Part shown: one piece after another, positions 1 to 11,578 of the stretch | How positions within the stretch are numbered: the first letter of the stretch is position 1 | Layout: every line of letters starts with the position of its first letter | Assembly (NCBI GenBank): GCA_015178975.1 | Contig: WHVD01000100.1 | Span: 1 to 64,000 of the forward strand | DNA length: 64,000 nucleotides | Direction of reading: 5' to 3' | Source: Hysterangium stoloniferum | Taxonomy: Eukaryota; Basidiomycota; Agaricomycetes; Hysterangiales; Hysterangiaceae | Made by a program: the position numbers and the translations under genes | Notes under the pieces: generated by a model | Told to the model about the DNA's origin: nothing | The model's input: the letters and a program-made list of their open reading frames with translations, nothing else | Databases searched by the model: none

Positions 1-2890
1 CTCTCTGCCTTCGTCCCAGCTTTCTCTTGTGGTTCAGTCTGAAGTCAATTTTTCTACTCGTTTATCTACTGCCGCCAAGCCATTGTCCTCCCTGCCACAC
101 TTGGGTTGCCCTCTCTGCCCTCGTGTCAGCTTTCTCTTCCAGTTCACTCTGAAGTTGATTTCTCTACTCATTTATCGTCTTGTTATTGACAGTATTTGTT
201 CCCTCATAGGTTGTCTTTACGGCTAGGTATGTATTTTGCGTTAATCTAATATACTGCTATTCACATCTGTTATTTGCAGGTTCTTGTTATTCCACCTCGC
301 CCGGCCTAAGTAACCCAAATGATGAGTCAAGGCGCCCCATACTGAGATCACGACCTCGTGGATGTCGTCGCCTCGCCGCAAGCTCCTTTGGAGATTTGAC
401 GCGTTGGCACGGGGTATGCTTATTTCTGATGGGTTGTGGGAGGATAAGGCGTTTGTCTTCATTACTGTACGTATCTTTCGTTCTCTCAACTTCTCGTTCT
501 CACCAACAGAGCTCGGTTCCTGGCTCCCGACCCCTGCGGGGGTCGGGCGACTGTGAGCCCCGTAAGTGTCTTGTTTTTGTCCTAGTATTATAAATACTAA
601 TAGATTGTTTTGTTTTTTTTTCTATGTCATGTTTTCGCCGTTTTTTATAATATATATACCTTATAATAATTATTTAAATATTATAATTTTTTTTCAATCA
701 TCACAGCTGTTTCGGGTACATAGTGCGGAGTTTGAAAATCAATAAAAAAAATTCCGCTTTGGTCCCAAAAATAAATTGTCACGTAACTCCATAACGGGGG
801 GGGAGTGAGATATAATACTTGGTATTAACCATATATATATAATGGGGCAAGCTATTACTGTAATTAGAATTACTTATTTCCTCGTTTAACATTTGGACCT
901 CTGTGAAAGAATCAGCTCCCCCGCCACAATTGCACACTTGTTTGGGTTGAAACACGGGGAGGATAATATGATGATATATTATATTTAAAAGTCTAAATAA
1001 GAATGGATGCTTATATAGTACAGAATGTAGGGAACGGCGACATGTACCCGAAACAGCTGTAAAAGCATTGCGAATCAGTAAAATAAAAGTTGAAGTTTGG
1101 ACAACAGTCTCTGCCGGTGCACTCGAGGTCAACTTAGCTGTTGACTGATTCCTCAAGACCATAGTTGCTTGAACAAGTGAGGGAATGAGACAATGTCATC
1201 CGGTTGCTCAGTCGTAGGTACATCATGTGAGCTGTCCATTCTTAAGGATCAATGAGCATCTCTGCCCTTCGTGTGTTGGGCAAGCAACAATATATATTTT
1301 ACGTCGCCACCGCTCTCTCGCACAGTCGGAAAGACCCGGGCCGTGCTCAACCGGCGGAGGCAACTACCTATCGAGTGGTGCTGTGAGAACTACGCAAGAT
1401 GAAAACATGAGATGATATACATGGTAAATGTGGAACAATTGCGAAGGGGGACAAAAGGGGGACAAAGAGACAAGAAATATGTGGCCATGTGGCCTCTAGG
1501 TTGTTGAATGCGTGCGTCACGTCTCATCCAGAGAAACCGAACAAAGGCATTGTTCGATCTAATAGCCCTTGGCGTCAATGTTGTGGGAGGGACTTGGAAT
1601 AAATTCTAGGCCACACACAAGACGTTTTCTGCTAGTTTATATCTATCCGAAATATGGGATATTAACTATGTATATAGTGTGAATATTTAAATGTTGGTCT
1701 TTATTTTACATGTAGGTGAAATTCAGGATTTTCGCAGTGGTACCTGCTCAATATATACTATTTTTTACCTGCAATGACAATAGTACACAAAATCTGCGGG
1801 CATGGATCGATGGAGGCTAATCACTATAATTAAATCCACCACACAATGAATAAAGTCTGGGAATGGAAGTGGAACTGAGGGTGCATGTTTGTATTCGGTC
1901 GGAGCCGTACGACAACTCAACCTCTTATGTATAAAGCCCTGCCTTGTTCCACCACTCTTCGCCCCCACACACAACGCCACATCAACGCAAACTCAGGCAC
2001 ACTGACGAGACGTATATCCGTCAACATGCCTCGGACTGATGTGGAGAAAGCAGGGCGGAGTGCATTCACTACTGTGTATTAAATCGAAGCTGAGTGTAAG
2101 GCTGTCGGTATCAGCCTCACTCGGTCAACACGGACAGGACTAAGTTTTCTTTATTTTTAAATATCAGTAGGATACAAGGTGAATGCGAGGTTCCCTAGGG
2201 AAGAGTGGGGAAAGGATTAATGGTCCAAGAGAAGATTGATTCTATCACTATAGGATATGGGTTTTTATATCGTCAAGGTGAATGTGGCGGGAGAACAAAG
2301 AACCGCATGATCAGGCACAAGGGCACTACTTGACAATCAAGTGGCGGAACAATGAGTGGTTGATGGGAGAGGTTGGTGATGATGTATGTGGTAAGGTGGC
2401 CAGGCTTACACTGAGTTAGAAAATTAGCGAGGCGAACATCAAAAGTGAACGTGTTAGGACTGGTCGCTCGGACGCATCCTTCTTTTGTACGTATTGTTAT
2501 CTTGGTGGGTTATTATTACAAGGTAACAGAGCACCCCTCAGGAGATCTAACAAAGAGATGAATATGGACTATAAGGAAGAGGGAACTGTGTGGTATGCAG
2601 CTTTTGCTGTGTTGGTGTGATGAGACAGCGTGTTTGTAGGGATGGGTTTCTTGGCTCTCAGCCTTTACTATATCCGCCTAAATTACGTGTGTTTTTACTC
2701 CGACTTCAGTTCAAAGCCCTGCACTCCCCCAATTTTCGGGTCGTTCTTAATATAGTTCAGTTAATTAATTCACGAGCGTGTTTCTTGTGTTTGCGGTCGG
2801 AGCGGGAATATTAGTACGGCAACTCAACCTCCTGCATATAAAGCCCTGCAACTGTCTTCACCCCCCTTACCGCTTTCTCTTGATTCTTGT
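1..2890. other. No supported gene; AT-rich intergenic DNA
   Basis: Open frames here are short and overlap on both strands without domain-like content. The longest, 127 codons on the minus strand at 779-1162, is rich in low-information residues and has no recognisable motif. Around 240-570 some short frames could be joined by GT-AG pairs, but no product is recognisable. The stretch 600-720 is very AT-rich. Confidence 0.6.
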
Positions 2891-2897
2891 GAGCGTC

Positions 2898-3123
2898 CTC
2901 TGACGGACTTATTCGTAGCTTTTAAAGCATTATATCAAGCCCCTCAGTCTTGAGAGAGGGCAATAAAGCTACAAATAAGACCGTCAGAGAACCCATCGCA
3001 AGACTCAGTCATTCTCGTACCACAGACAGCCAACGCAAAAGAAACTCGACAAGACATCGATTTTCTTCCGCGACCGCTGTCTGTGGTACGAGAATGACTG
3101 AGTCTTGCTCTGACGGTCTTATT
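2898..3123. repeat. Foldback sequence with two competing hairpins
   Basis: The segment 2999-3030 is a perfect 32-bp inverted match to 3076-3107. The pairing resumes after a 9-nt bulge (2990-2998) as a perfect 16-bp match between 2974-2989 and 3108-3123, so 48 base pairs enclose a 45-nt loop. A third copy of the outer stem lies at 2898-2920. It can pair with 2968-2990 (two mismatches) and is a near direct repeat of 3108-3126, so the left arm has two possible partners. The loop has no transposase-like content. It may be a foldback or MITE remnant, or a long hairpin transcript. No target-site duplication was recognised. Confidence 0.8.
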
Positions 3124-3490
3124 CGCAATCTGTCATTCCCGCCGCCGATAACCCATACTATTGACCGCATATATCTTGGATGCTGTGGATGAACCAGGGC
3201 TATTTGTTGGCAGTCCTCTCAAGCTCTTGTGTGAGTTTTTGATTTGAAATATGCAAATAAATTGTAGGTAAAAATGGAGGCATCCTTGAAAGGGAGATTA
3301 AGACGTTTAATGCGCGGTAGTATTGAAGCCTGATTACGCAGTAGTATTAAGCTTCGAATCTATGAAATTGGTTAATAACTTAACGCCTGGCACGGGATGA
3401 ACGTTGAGCAACTGTGACGCTGATCTGGTCCAATATAGTATCCCCCAAGGTATTGAAGGTCTTTGTCTTATCCGATGAAAGGATAAAGGA

Positions 3491-3500
3491 TATATATAAG
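3491..3500 (+). promoter_or_regulatory. Putative TATA box of the P450 gene
   Basis: The sequence TATATATAAG sits about 62 bp upstream of the P450 start codon at 3562, a usual distance for a fungal TATA-driven promoter. This rests on position and sequence only. The downstream gene is broken, so the promoter may be a leftover. Confidence 0.4.
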
Positions 3501-3561
3501 CGAGGCGTTCTCACAAAGTTGACCGGCATTCTTACTCTCTGTACTGCACTCGCACTACAGG

Positions 3562-5297
3562 ATGGCGGACGATGACGACTTATATGGTGTACATGCTGAC
3601 TTCAGGACACCTTCTGTCCGTGGCATTGCCATACTCATTGGTGTCAACGTAGTGATCAGTGCGTGGATACGATATACCCTTCGTCCTAAACGACTGCCTT
3701 TGTCACCCGGGCCCAAACCTCCACCACTGCTGGAAAATCTGCTCAACATGCCAAGGTCTCGAGAGTATGAGGAATACATCTGTCGACGTCGCGAACGATC
3801 TGTTAGAGCGGCGTTCAGCCATCTATTCTGACACGCCATACATGCCTATACTTCACGATTCAAATCTGTGAGTACGGCATTATACCTCTTTTGTATAGTA
3901 TGCAATGATGGCTAGCACATCCACAGCATGGATCTGGATTGGTCCTTTCCTATGAAGCGATATGCCTCAAGCTGGAAAAGACAACGCCGTATTTTCATGC
4001 AGCATATCAATTCTCCAACAGTAAAAGCGTCATATTCATTGAGGCTGATGTCGTGCACGCACGGTCTCCTCGGGTCATTATTACACTCTCCCGCAGAGCT
4101 AGACGCGAGCGCAAAGTATACGCTAGCAAATGTGTTCTTGGGAATGGTATATGGCTTTGAGGTGCAACCAAGGAATGATCCCTACGTGAAATTTTCCGAA
4201 GAAGCTGTGACGAAAGTGATAGTAGGAATAAACCCCACGAAGTTTCTGGTGAATGTCATCCCCTGGTGTGGGTATTTAATTCGATAATGGTCATAAAAAG
4301 TCTGAAACATCTTCATTGGACAGTGAAACACGTTCCGGCGTGGTTTCCTGGGTACAAATTCAAGGCATGTGCTAAGGAAGTGAGAGCACTTAGTCAAGAA
4401 TTATTCCGTCTACCTTTCAAAAATTACAAAATACACTTGGTGAGTGTGCTGGAAAAAGTCTGCGCAGCTTACAATTACAGGCTGCGGGGAACGCCTCACC
4501 TTGTTTCGTTGGCGAAGCACTCGGTGATCTTGCTGAGATGTCTGACCGGAACTATTGCGTGACGTAACAGAGGTTGCCGCTTCAATATATGGCAGTGTGT
4601 ATCACTTCTATATTACAAATTATTTATTGACGGGATGATTTCAAAAATGTCCTCAGCTGCATCAGATACTTCCATGTCCCCCTTGATGTATTACATTCTC
4701 GCCCTTGTTCTTAATCCGGATATCCAACGTCGTGCCCATACAGAGCTTGACACCGTGCTAGGCTCCCCGCAAGGCAGTGACTTCCGCTTACCATCGTTCG
4801 ACGATCGGCCTCACCTTCCTTATATTGATGCCCTAGTAAAAGAATCATTGCGATGGATACCTGTCGCGGCGACTGGAGTCGCTCACGCGACGATTGATGA
4901 GGACGAGTATCGAGGGTACAGAATTCCGAAAGGAAGCATAGTCATAGAAAACGCCTGGGCAATGTTACACGACGAGACAGTATACAGCGATCCGCTTATA
5001 TTTTGTCCAGATCGATTCTTAGCCAATGTGGACAAGACCCCAGAAACGGATCCAACTACTCGAGGCGTCTTCGGATTCGGGAGACGGTATGGACATTTCA
5101 GCCATAAAATACACGTCAATCATAGTGACCACCATGATGTAGTGTTTGTCCGGGTTCAAGAAGTCGCTTATGCATTATTGTGGATTGAGATTGCAGGTCT
5201 TCTTGCTGTTTTTGATTTTGCACCTGCACAGGATATTGAAGGAAAAGATATTGACATTGGCTACACGGCCATTCCAGATGGAAATATCTTCCTGTAA
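3562..5297 (+). pseudogene. Cytochrome P450 monooxygenase, broken
   Basis: A membrane-bound heme oxygenase gene of the fungal type often annotated as O-methylsterigmatocystin oxidoreductase-like. The frame opens with a membrane anchor and the proline-rich hinge LPLSPGPKPPP. Good introns lie at 3868-3926, 4268-4323, 4440-4480, 4595-4656 and 5087-5142. The last one restores the heme-ligand motif FGFGRRVCPG, and the ExxR helix is visible as KESLR near 4840. Three lesions break it. About 25 residues are missing between YEEY and VDVANDLLERRS near 3780, with a frame change. A frame change lies at about 4557-4561. One extra base near 5158-5161 throws the last helices (LLWIEIAGLLAVFD) out of frame. 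Single-base lesions could be assembly errors, but the missing segment could not. Substrate unknown. Confidence 0.85.
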
Positions 5298-6790
5298 GTG
5301 GAACAATCCCGCCATTGAAGCACAAATGCCGGAAGATTTACTGTTTTCCCCTTTCACAGACATCCTCCTCCCTACACTTGCTCTATAATTCTGCGGTCAC
5401 AGTATACGAAGGCTAGTATTTTGGAAACAGAATATCAATGAGGTTTTTTTCCTTCTTTTGTAAGCCCTGACGGAGTGATTTGCTAGCAAATCCCAATTGA
5501 CGCCGTTTTGCACCGGATTTTGGTATTTGATGACTTCTTTGACGTGGCAAACATCTTTAGAATGTATTTCAGTTGACACTCGGTCGAGACCACTTCCTTG
5601 AACCTGTGAGTAAAGCAATCTGAAGACACCCAATTTCTCGTCCTTTGCGCAGCAGGTCTAGACAATAGTTTGTTGAACGCGTGGTACGTGATGGAGATGC
5701 TTGTGTTAGAATTGGTGATGAAAACACCCTTTTACCTAGGGGCAGTTCACCCATTTCTTCAATTTTTCACATGAAATTGCTAAGTGTGGACCATGGATTT
5801 GGAGGCTAATGTATGACAGAACCGGTGTGCACCTAAACTAGCACCAAACCTATCATATCACATCAGAAGGTGATTCACAAACTGATACATTGATTGACAC
5901 ACAAGTACTTCTATTACAAGTCTATTAAACCCTTGTAGATTGTGTATTACAATAAGTCAACTCATATACTATTTTTTAATAGCTTGAGATGTGGAGCAGT
6001 AAAAGCAGAAAGAAAAAATAGGCTTACAATGAAAAGGAAGCAATTGAATCTATCAAAATGGAGTGTGGTCTACTAATACAAAAACTATGAGCTGAGTGTT
6101 GGTCATGACGCCCTCACATACGTGTATGTACTGACGTCTCATTGACTTGTGGTTGCCATTGAAATAACTGCAAATCCCATTTCCAAAAAACTATTCCCCG
6201 CTTCTATGTACTACTGCGTTTCTTCTTCTTCACCCCTTTTGGCATTTTGATTTTCCCAAATGTAGCAGTGTGTTGCTTCATGGCGTTGATGTAACGGAAT
6301 AAACCAGGCATCACCTTCGAGTTGGAGAGCAAGAATCTAAGCGAGCTTGTACTACTTTCGACCGTACTACTTTTGCGGTTCAAACTTCAGTATATGACCA
6401 GTCCCCAGGAGACCCTTGCTTTGTAAAGTTAGCAACTGTGGACGCAGCGCTTTGGTCGGTTCTGATGTTCCAGAGCTGGTGATCAGTCCAGTATAGCACG
6501 GCAGTGTATGGGAACCTCAGTATTCTAAGTGGGGGAGGTCACCCTATGTATTAGCGTTCTATGGAGATAAGTTCTATACCATATATCCGCACAATCATGA
6601 GTTCTTGCATCTGTCAATAAAGCTACCCAGCATGAGCCAGGTAGAAATGCCGTTGGATTTGGGAAGGGCCAGAGAAAACATATTCCGGACGGCTGAAATG
6701 CTCGCCACATTCCATAGTGTCAGTTAACAGAGCCATTTTTTGATAACTTTTCAAGTGGCATAACCGCCGCTGCTAGCTTCAAATCACGTC
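5298..6790. other. Intergenic; no supported gene
   Basis: Only short overlapping frames without recognisable motifs are seen between the P450 relic and the MLKL-like gene. The region includes the dispersed repeat listed separately at 5705-5985. Confidence 0.6.
5705..5985. repeat. Dispersed repeat, second copy near 43.5-44.4 kb
   Basis: This stretch matches 43525-43697 joined to 44340-44441. Shared blocks include TGTGGACCATG followed by GGAGGCTAATGT, and AAACCCTTGTAGATTGTGTA. The other copy is split by a solo LTR, and this copy shows the uninterrupted state. Ends and class are not determined. It could be part of an old LTR or a MITE-like element. Confidence 0.7.
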
Positions 6791-6794
6791 ACCA

Positions 6795-7793
6795 TTAACC
6801 GCGTGGGTTCTCGAAAAAAAACAAGAAAAGGGATTTTCCATAGTCTGCTGTTAGTCGTGTTAATCCGGAGTGACTGGTTAAATATATAAATACACGTACC
6901 TTCTAATCCACTTAACCTGATTTCCACACCAGAAAACTCCCTTTGTACAATGGACTGAAGGAGAGAAGGCAATCCATGTTGATAGTTCTAAACACAGACA
7001 CAAAGTAGCTGGAGGGAAGGGTAAGGTTGAGAATGACCTCAATCCGATTGATCGCATCTCTGGACAGCTGAAGTTGTTGGGACTGTTCAGCTTGGTCCTG
7101 AAGGTGCTGTAACTGATTCTTCAATAACAATTGATCATGGTAACGTTTCCTGGGAAGAGACAACCATAAAGATTGATTCGACAAGGCCGTTATAACATGA
7201 GCCTACCTGGCCATTTCAAACTTGTTAAGTTTTTCTCCCAACTCGAGGTTTAAGGATAATATCTTCGGTTCTTCTTCTCGAAGATATATCACACCAAAGC
7301 CACCTTTCAACTGACGTTTCCCATCCACAGCTTTAGCCTTGACATCAGCAACAAAACTTTGAATTTGTCATATATCAGGAAATAACCCCATGCTCCACCA
7401 AGGAAACTACTCACGACATCAACTCATTGTACATATTTTGCAACTCCTGTGGAAGGGTCTTGCTGTCTAGAAGCTCTGCATCGCTGGCACGGCTATCCAG
7501 TAAGATCCAATTTTTTCTAGCTGCTTTGAGATGCTTTGTACGAATAGGCGATGAGTTGTTGCATATGATAGAAAATCATTGTTTTATTTGTTCACCTCAA
7601 ATGAGTCAAGGAAAAATATAGTGCCTCCAATCGCACTTTTGAGTGGCGGGAACACATCAGCAGACTCTTTAGCCCCGTCGAAGACTAATCGTGCAACATT
7701 TCCGGTAGTTTCGAGGATGGCATTAGTGGAAGGTGGTTTCACACCACGTTTGAGCTTGGGAATCCACTTTGAAAGGGCTGCCCAACCTGTCAT
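6795..7793 (-). CDS. Small MLKL_NTD/HeLo-like helical-bundle protein (228 aa)
   Basis: Six exons (7596-7793, 7415-7533, 7207-7356, 7038-7149, 6900-6954, 6795-6847) give exactly 229 codons with no internal stop. The start is the ATG at 7793. Seen: residues 18-60 carry ETTGNVARLVFDGAKESADV and FPPLKSAIGGTIFFLD; residues 85-155 carry LPQELQNMYNEL and KILSLNLELGEKLNKFEMA; a glutamine-rich helix (QLQHLQDQAEQSQQLQ) follows. From memory, this order fits the four-helix domain at the N-terminus of many Agaricomycete NLR-like and kinase-like proteins, related to MLKL_NTD/HeLo cell-death domains. Here no NACHT or kinase part follows and the frame stops early, so it is either a stand-alone domain or a truncated gene. 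One donor (GTCATT at 7037) is non-ideal. A rearranged relative lies at 9.0-10.1 kb. Confidence 0.6.
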
Positions 7794-8417
7794 CTCAGGA
7801 GAGCACAATGTGAGGGAAACAAAGTAATGATATCTATGGATGGTGAATAGCACCAACATTATCGCGATTATATGAAAGATTTGAAAGGCTGTTCATGTAT
7901 GCATATAGCGCATAAGACTCTAGAAGACTGTTTTTTGGACAAGCCTGTGTCGCTCTTCCTGTGCGAATGCCCTATGATTTGATATAATAGCCTCCTTGGT
8001 AGAAGTTTACTGCTGTAGCTGATTGCGCCCGTGTGCCAAAGTGACAGTGCGAGTCAAATACAGAAAGAAATCAAGAATGAAGATGTAACTACTTGAACAT
8101 GCGTATTGTCTATAGATGGTGTATGACTACGACTTGGACCAGCGACGTGTCCACTAATGAATTGATTACTGCTTGACTGGGGTCGTAGGAAAACGGGTGG
8201 GCGCAGAAAGAAGGGGTGAATACGGTGCGGTGCATTATTTTAATGCTGTTCAGAGCTGGCGCGGCTTCAGACTCCACGTAGAAATTGTGACAATGAGGCA
8301 GTATGCGTACCAGGTGTGGTGCCAATACACTCCTCGTAATTATATTATTTATTTTCCTAACCTTCCCAATCCTCATATGCCCCCCGCCCAAATTGGGTCG
8401 CGACATTCTGCAAAATT
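7794..8417. other. Intergenic; no supported gene
   Basis: A 106-codon minus-strand frame at 8110-8430 has no recognisable motif. The interval is probably the upstream region of the MLKL-like gene. Confidence 0.5.
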
Positions 8418-8846
8418 CTAGAAGATCCATTTAAACACCATCAGACTCGACGCAACTCTCAAGCCAGGACTGATGATCAGAAGGCCATTCGAGCAGGTTA
8501 GGCCCTTCAAAAACCTAAACCCTGGAAAAAGCAAAACTTACAAAGCACGTTTTTCAACCCCAATTTCCAGTAGGCTGTAGTGTATCCCCGAGTACTTAAT
8601 TCTCAGCTTTGTTCTCAGGGATCCCTTTTGCAATTGGAGTCGGACGGCTTTATTTTTAGCAGGGAAAAGACTAAACCAACATTGATGCGAATCAGCTTCT
8701 CCGACCCCGAAAACCCACCAGGTACAGACCACAAGAGGATAACACGACCCAAATTCAGATTCAGGGGTGCCCGACCTTTTGAATTGTTCGCTGGAATCCA
8801 AACTGCCGATTAACGAATTGTATGCCTCTTGTCGTACTTGTATCAT
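8418..8846 (-). CDS. Hypothetical two-exon ORF (118 aa)
   Basis: An ATG at 8846 opens a 101-codon exon ending at a textbook donor (GTAAGT at 8541). A 70-nt intron follows, with acceptor CAG at 8470-8472. The second exon runs to a TAG at 8418-8420, and exons 8542-8846 plus 8418-8469 sum to 119 codons. There is no signal peptide, membrane segment or known motif, and the composition is unremarkable. Support is limited to the open frame and the good splice signals, so it may be spurious or a relic. Confidence 0.3.
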
Positions 8847-9009
8847 TTATTTGAGCTTGTGGACATAAGCATATTGCGTTAACATGTCCGTATAAGTGCA
8901 ATGGGTGGAGCAGTTTCCTTAACTACAGACAAGTCAGCGAATCACTATAGAATTAGAATAAAGTAGAGACACCGCCTCGCTCCTCCATTCCCGCCACTCA
9001 CTCGCATAC

Positions 9010-10124
9010 AATTTTTCGTTAACCGCGTGGGTTATAAAAAAAAAATTAAGAAAAAAGCATTTTTTATGGTTTGCTGTTAATTGCGTTCATTTGGATTGAT
9101 CGCTCAAATCTGTAAATACACTTACCTTCTAATTGTCTTAATTCTATCTGTATATAATAAAACTCTTTCTCCATACTAGATTGCAGGTTGAGAGTCATAT
9201 CACTTAGCTTATTTTAAACAAAAGCACGTAAATAGCTGCAGGGAAGAATGAACTTGAAAATAACCTCAATCCGATTGATGGCGTTTCCGGGCGGCTGAAG
9301 TTGTCGGGATTGTTCTGCCTGGTCATGAAGCTGCTGTAACTGATTCTTCAATACCAGTTGATCGTGTAGATGTTTCCTGGGGAGAATCATCATCGAACTT
9401 GGTTGAAAATATGGCAATGTGAACCTACCTAGTCGCTTCAAACTTGCCAAGTCTGTTTTGGAGCTCAGCTTTCAGAAACGATATCTTCTCTTCTTCTTTT
9501 GGAATATTGATTAGACCAAAAAGACCATGCAACTGACGCTGGCCATCCACAGCTTTGAGCTTGATCTCAGTGAGGAAACTTAAATATTGACATACATATA
9601 TTTCCATCAGAAAATAACCCATGCACAGCTAAGGAAACTGCTCACGACATCAACTCTTGATTCTTCTTTCGTGTCCGAATCATGTTGTCACTTTGGCACT
9701 GGGCGCAATTGGGTACAGCATTAGCAATTTACCAAGGAAGCTACTAAATTGAAAATATACCTCTCCCCGTGAAGTACAGCACTTGTCCACATAGCACTTC
9801 TCCTGGCTTTTATGGCTGTGCATGTACCTGGTTCCTGGATCTTCCAGATAATTGTTGGCGTCATTTTCCATATAGATTGCACAGCTTTGATCCAATCATT
9901 GTTTCCTTTGGCCAACACCGACAATGACGGGTTGGGCAGCCCTCTCGGGGTGAATTCTCAAGCTTGAAGGTCGTTTGAGACTACCTCCCGCTACTACTAC
10001 TATCCTGGAAACTACCGGCAACGTTGCACGGCTGGCTCTCGACGGCATTAAAGAATCTGCTAATCCATTCCCACCACTCAAAGGCGCGGCTGGGGGTATT
10101 ATATTTCGACTTGAATCACGTAAG
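9010..10124. pseudogene. Rearranged second copy of the MLKL-like gene
   Basis: The 3' exons lie on the minus strand (about 9620 down to 9010) with QRQLHGLFGLINIPKEEEK and QLQQLHDQAEQSRQLQ, parallel to exons 3-4 of the copy at 6.8-7.8 kb. The first exon lies on the plus strand at 9924-10124, with ILETTGNVARLALDGIKESA and FPPLKGAAGGIIF, followed by a good donor at 10125. The two halves therefore face each other, and an inversion breakpoint lies between about 9680 and 9924. The first exon has an in-frame TGA ten codons after its ATG. Homology to the other copy ends on the left at the same place, a TTAACCGCGTGGGTT motif at 9019-9033 and 6795-6809. Confidence 0.7.
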
Positions 10125-11578
10125 GTGAGCGAATGCGATGATTCTTTATCACATGCAATGGTTCATCATCTATTCATACGAAGCGCCTCAAAGCTGCTAG
10201 GCAGGATTGGTCTAGAATCGCGCCACTTTTAAGGCGAACCTTAGCTCAAGAAAGAATTACCAGTCACCCAGCCTTGAGGCTAGGTTCCGTGTTTCGATCG
10301 TCTATTAATCATACAAGCAACGTCATCTTCCCCATTCAGGAAAAATTGTTCAACCCGACCCCAGGAGAAATTTCTGCGGCAGGGCGAATGAATTTCAATT
10401 ATACCTTCTTGGGAACGAAAGAGATGTAGCTTAGACTTCGAACTTGTTTAGGATGTTAGAGATAGAGTCATGTGTAGCCTCGGCTATGCGGTGGACCATG
10501 ACAGTCCCTAATCTCTCGCCACAATTAGTAATGAAAGGGTTAGTGATATCGGTATACACAGAGAGGGAGTACAGTTACAGCCTGTTACTCATCGTGAATA
10601 TTTATTATATATGGTATTTACTATTTAAGAAGGTAATATTTCATAGTAAAATATTCCCATTCATATTAGGGGAAGAATAATACATCCGCCCAACAAGCCT
10701 GCGATTTTTGTAATTTCATTCCGTCACTTGGGGGGCGATATACCTTACGTCAGGAATGCTGCAGTCGAATGTTCCGTGGGCTGTGGATCGACCAAGGCTA
10801 CAGAATTGGGAGTTTCCAGTAAGCACGTACCAACTCAGCTTTGATTAGGCGGGAACCGAGGCACCAGGGTTGTTTTCTTTGGGTATTTCATGTTGGTAGC
10901 GTCAAAAATCTGAATAATGTTTGCAGTTCCCCGTCTCACCATGGTCACTGTAAGGACTAATATATTGATCCAGCAAACACAATTTCTAAGTTCTGATAAG
11001 ACGTCCCACACAAAATCATCTCTGAAATAATTCGCATACCGACTTTCACTGTGGTGTTCCCGCTTTCTGTAATATTCTCCCTCCATCACTGTGAGTCTCT
11101 GCTCATCACACTTATGGGGTTACGACCCCACCTGTCGTACTGGGGATTGATACAATGATGGCATCTGGCAACCTCCGTTCCGGGAGGGTATGTATTTTCT
11201 GTTTTACCAATCGATGACGGAGGCCGATCCACACCTAGCCTCAACGCCAACATGGTCGCGGCATAGCCGCCTGCTTTGAAGCCCGGTAGCATCTGAATCT
11301 ACACCCTCGTCGAAGCGCAGTACACAGGAGAAATTAACCTGCGGAGCTGCCATAATTCAAGAGTCCGTGTCGACCGCTGCGTATACAGATAGCTCATGGT
11401 ATTTACAAATAATGCTACTATGGCGGGTCCGCCCGTTGTTCCATGCCGGCGTATTTTTCATTGTCCGTGTTCTCCAAGTCGCCATCTATAGTTCAATAAC
11501 CCTTCATTGTTTCCTCTTTCCATGCTAGTAACTGGCCTTCGTCTGGTACTTATATGCGACTACCTGTCGGTGCAAGGA
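10125..11578. other. Intergenic; no supported gene
   Basis: Minus-strand frames at 10835-11089 (84 codons) and 11086-11292 (68 codons) are adjacent and could be exons of a small gene, since a CACAG acceptor-like site separates them. No motif is recognisable and no exon chain could be closed. The rest shows nothing. Confidence 0.4.

Noticed and set aside
779..1162. 127-codon minus-strand ORF
   Set aside because: No motif, low-complexity AT-rich end, no splice or promoter context.
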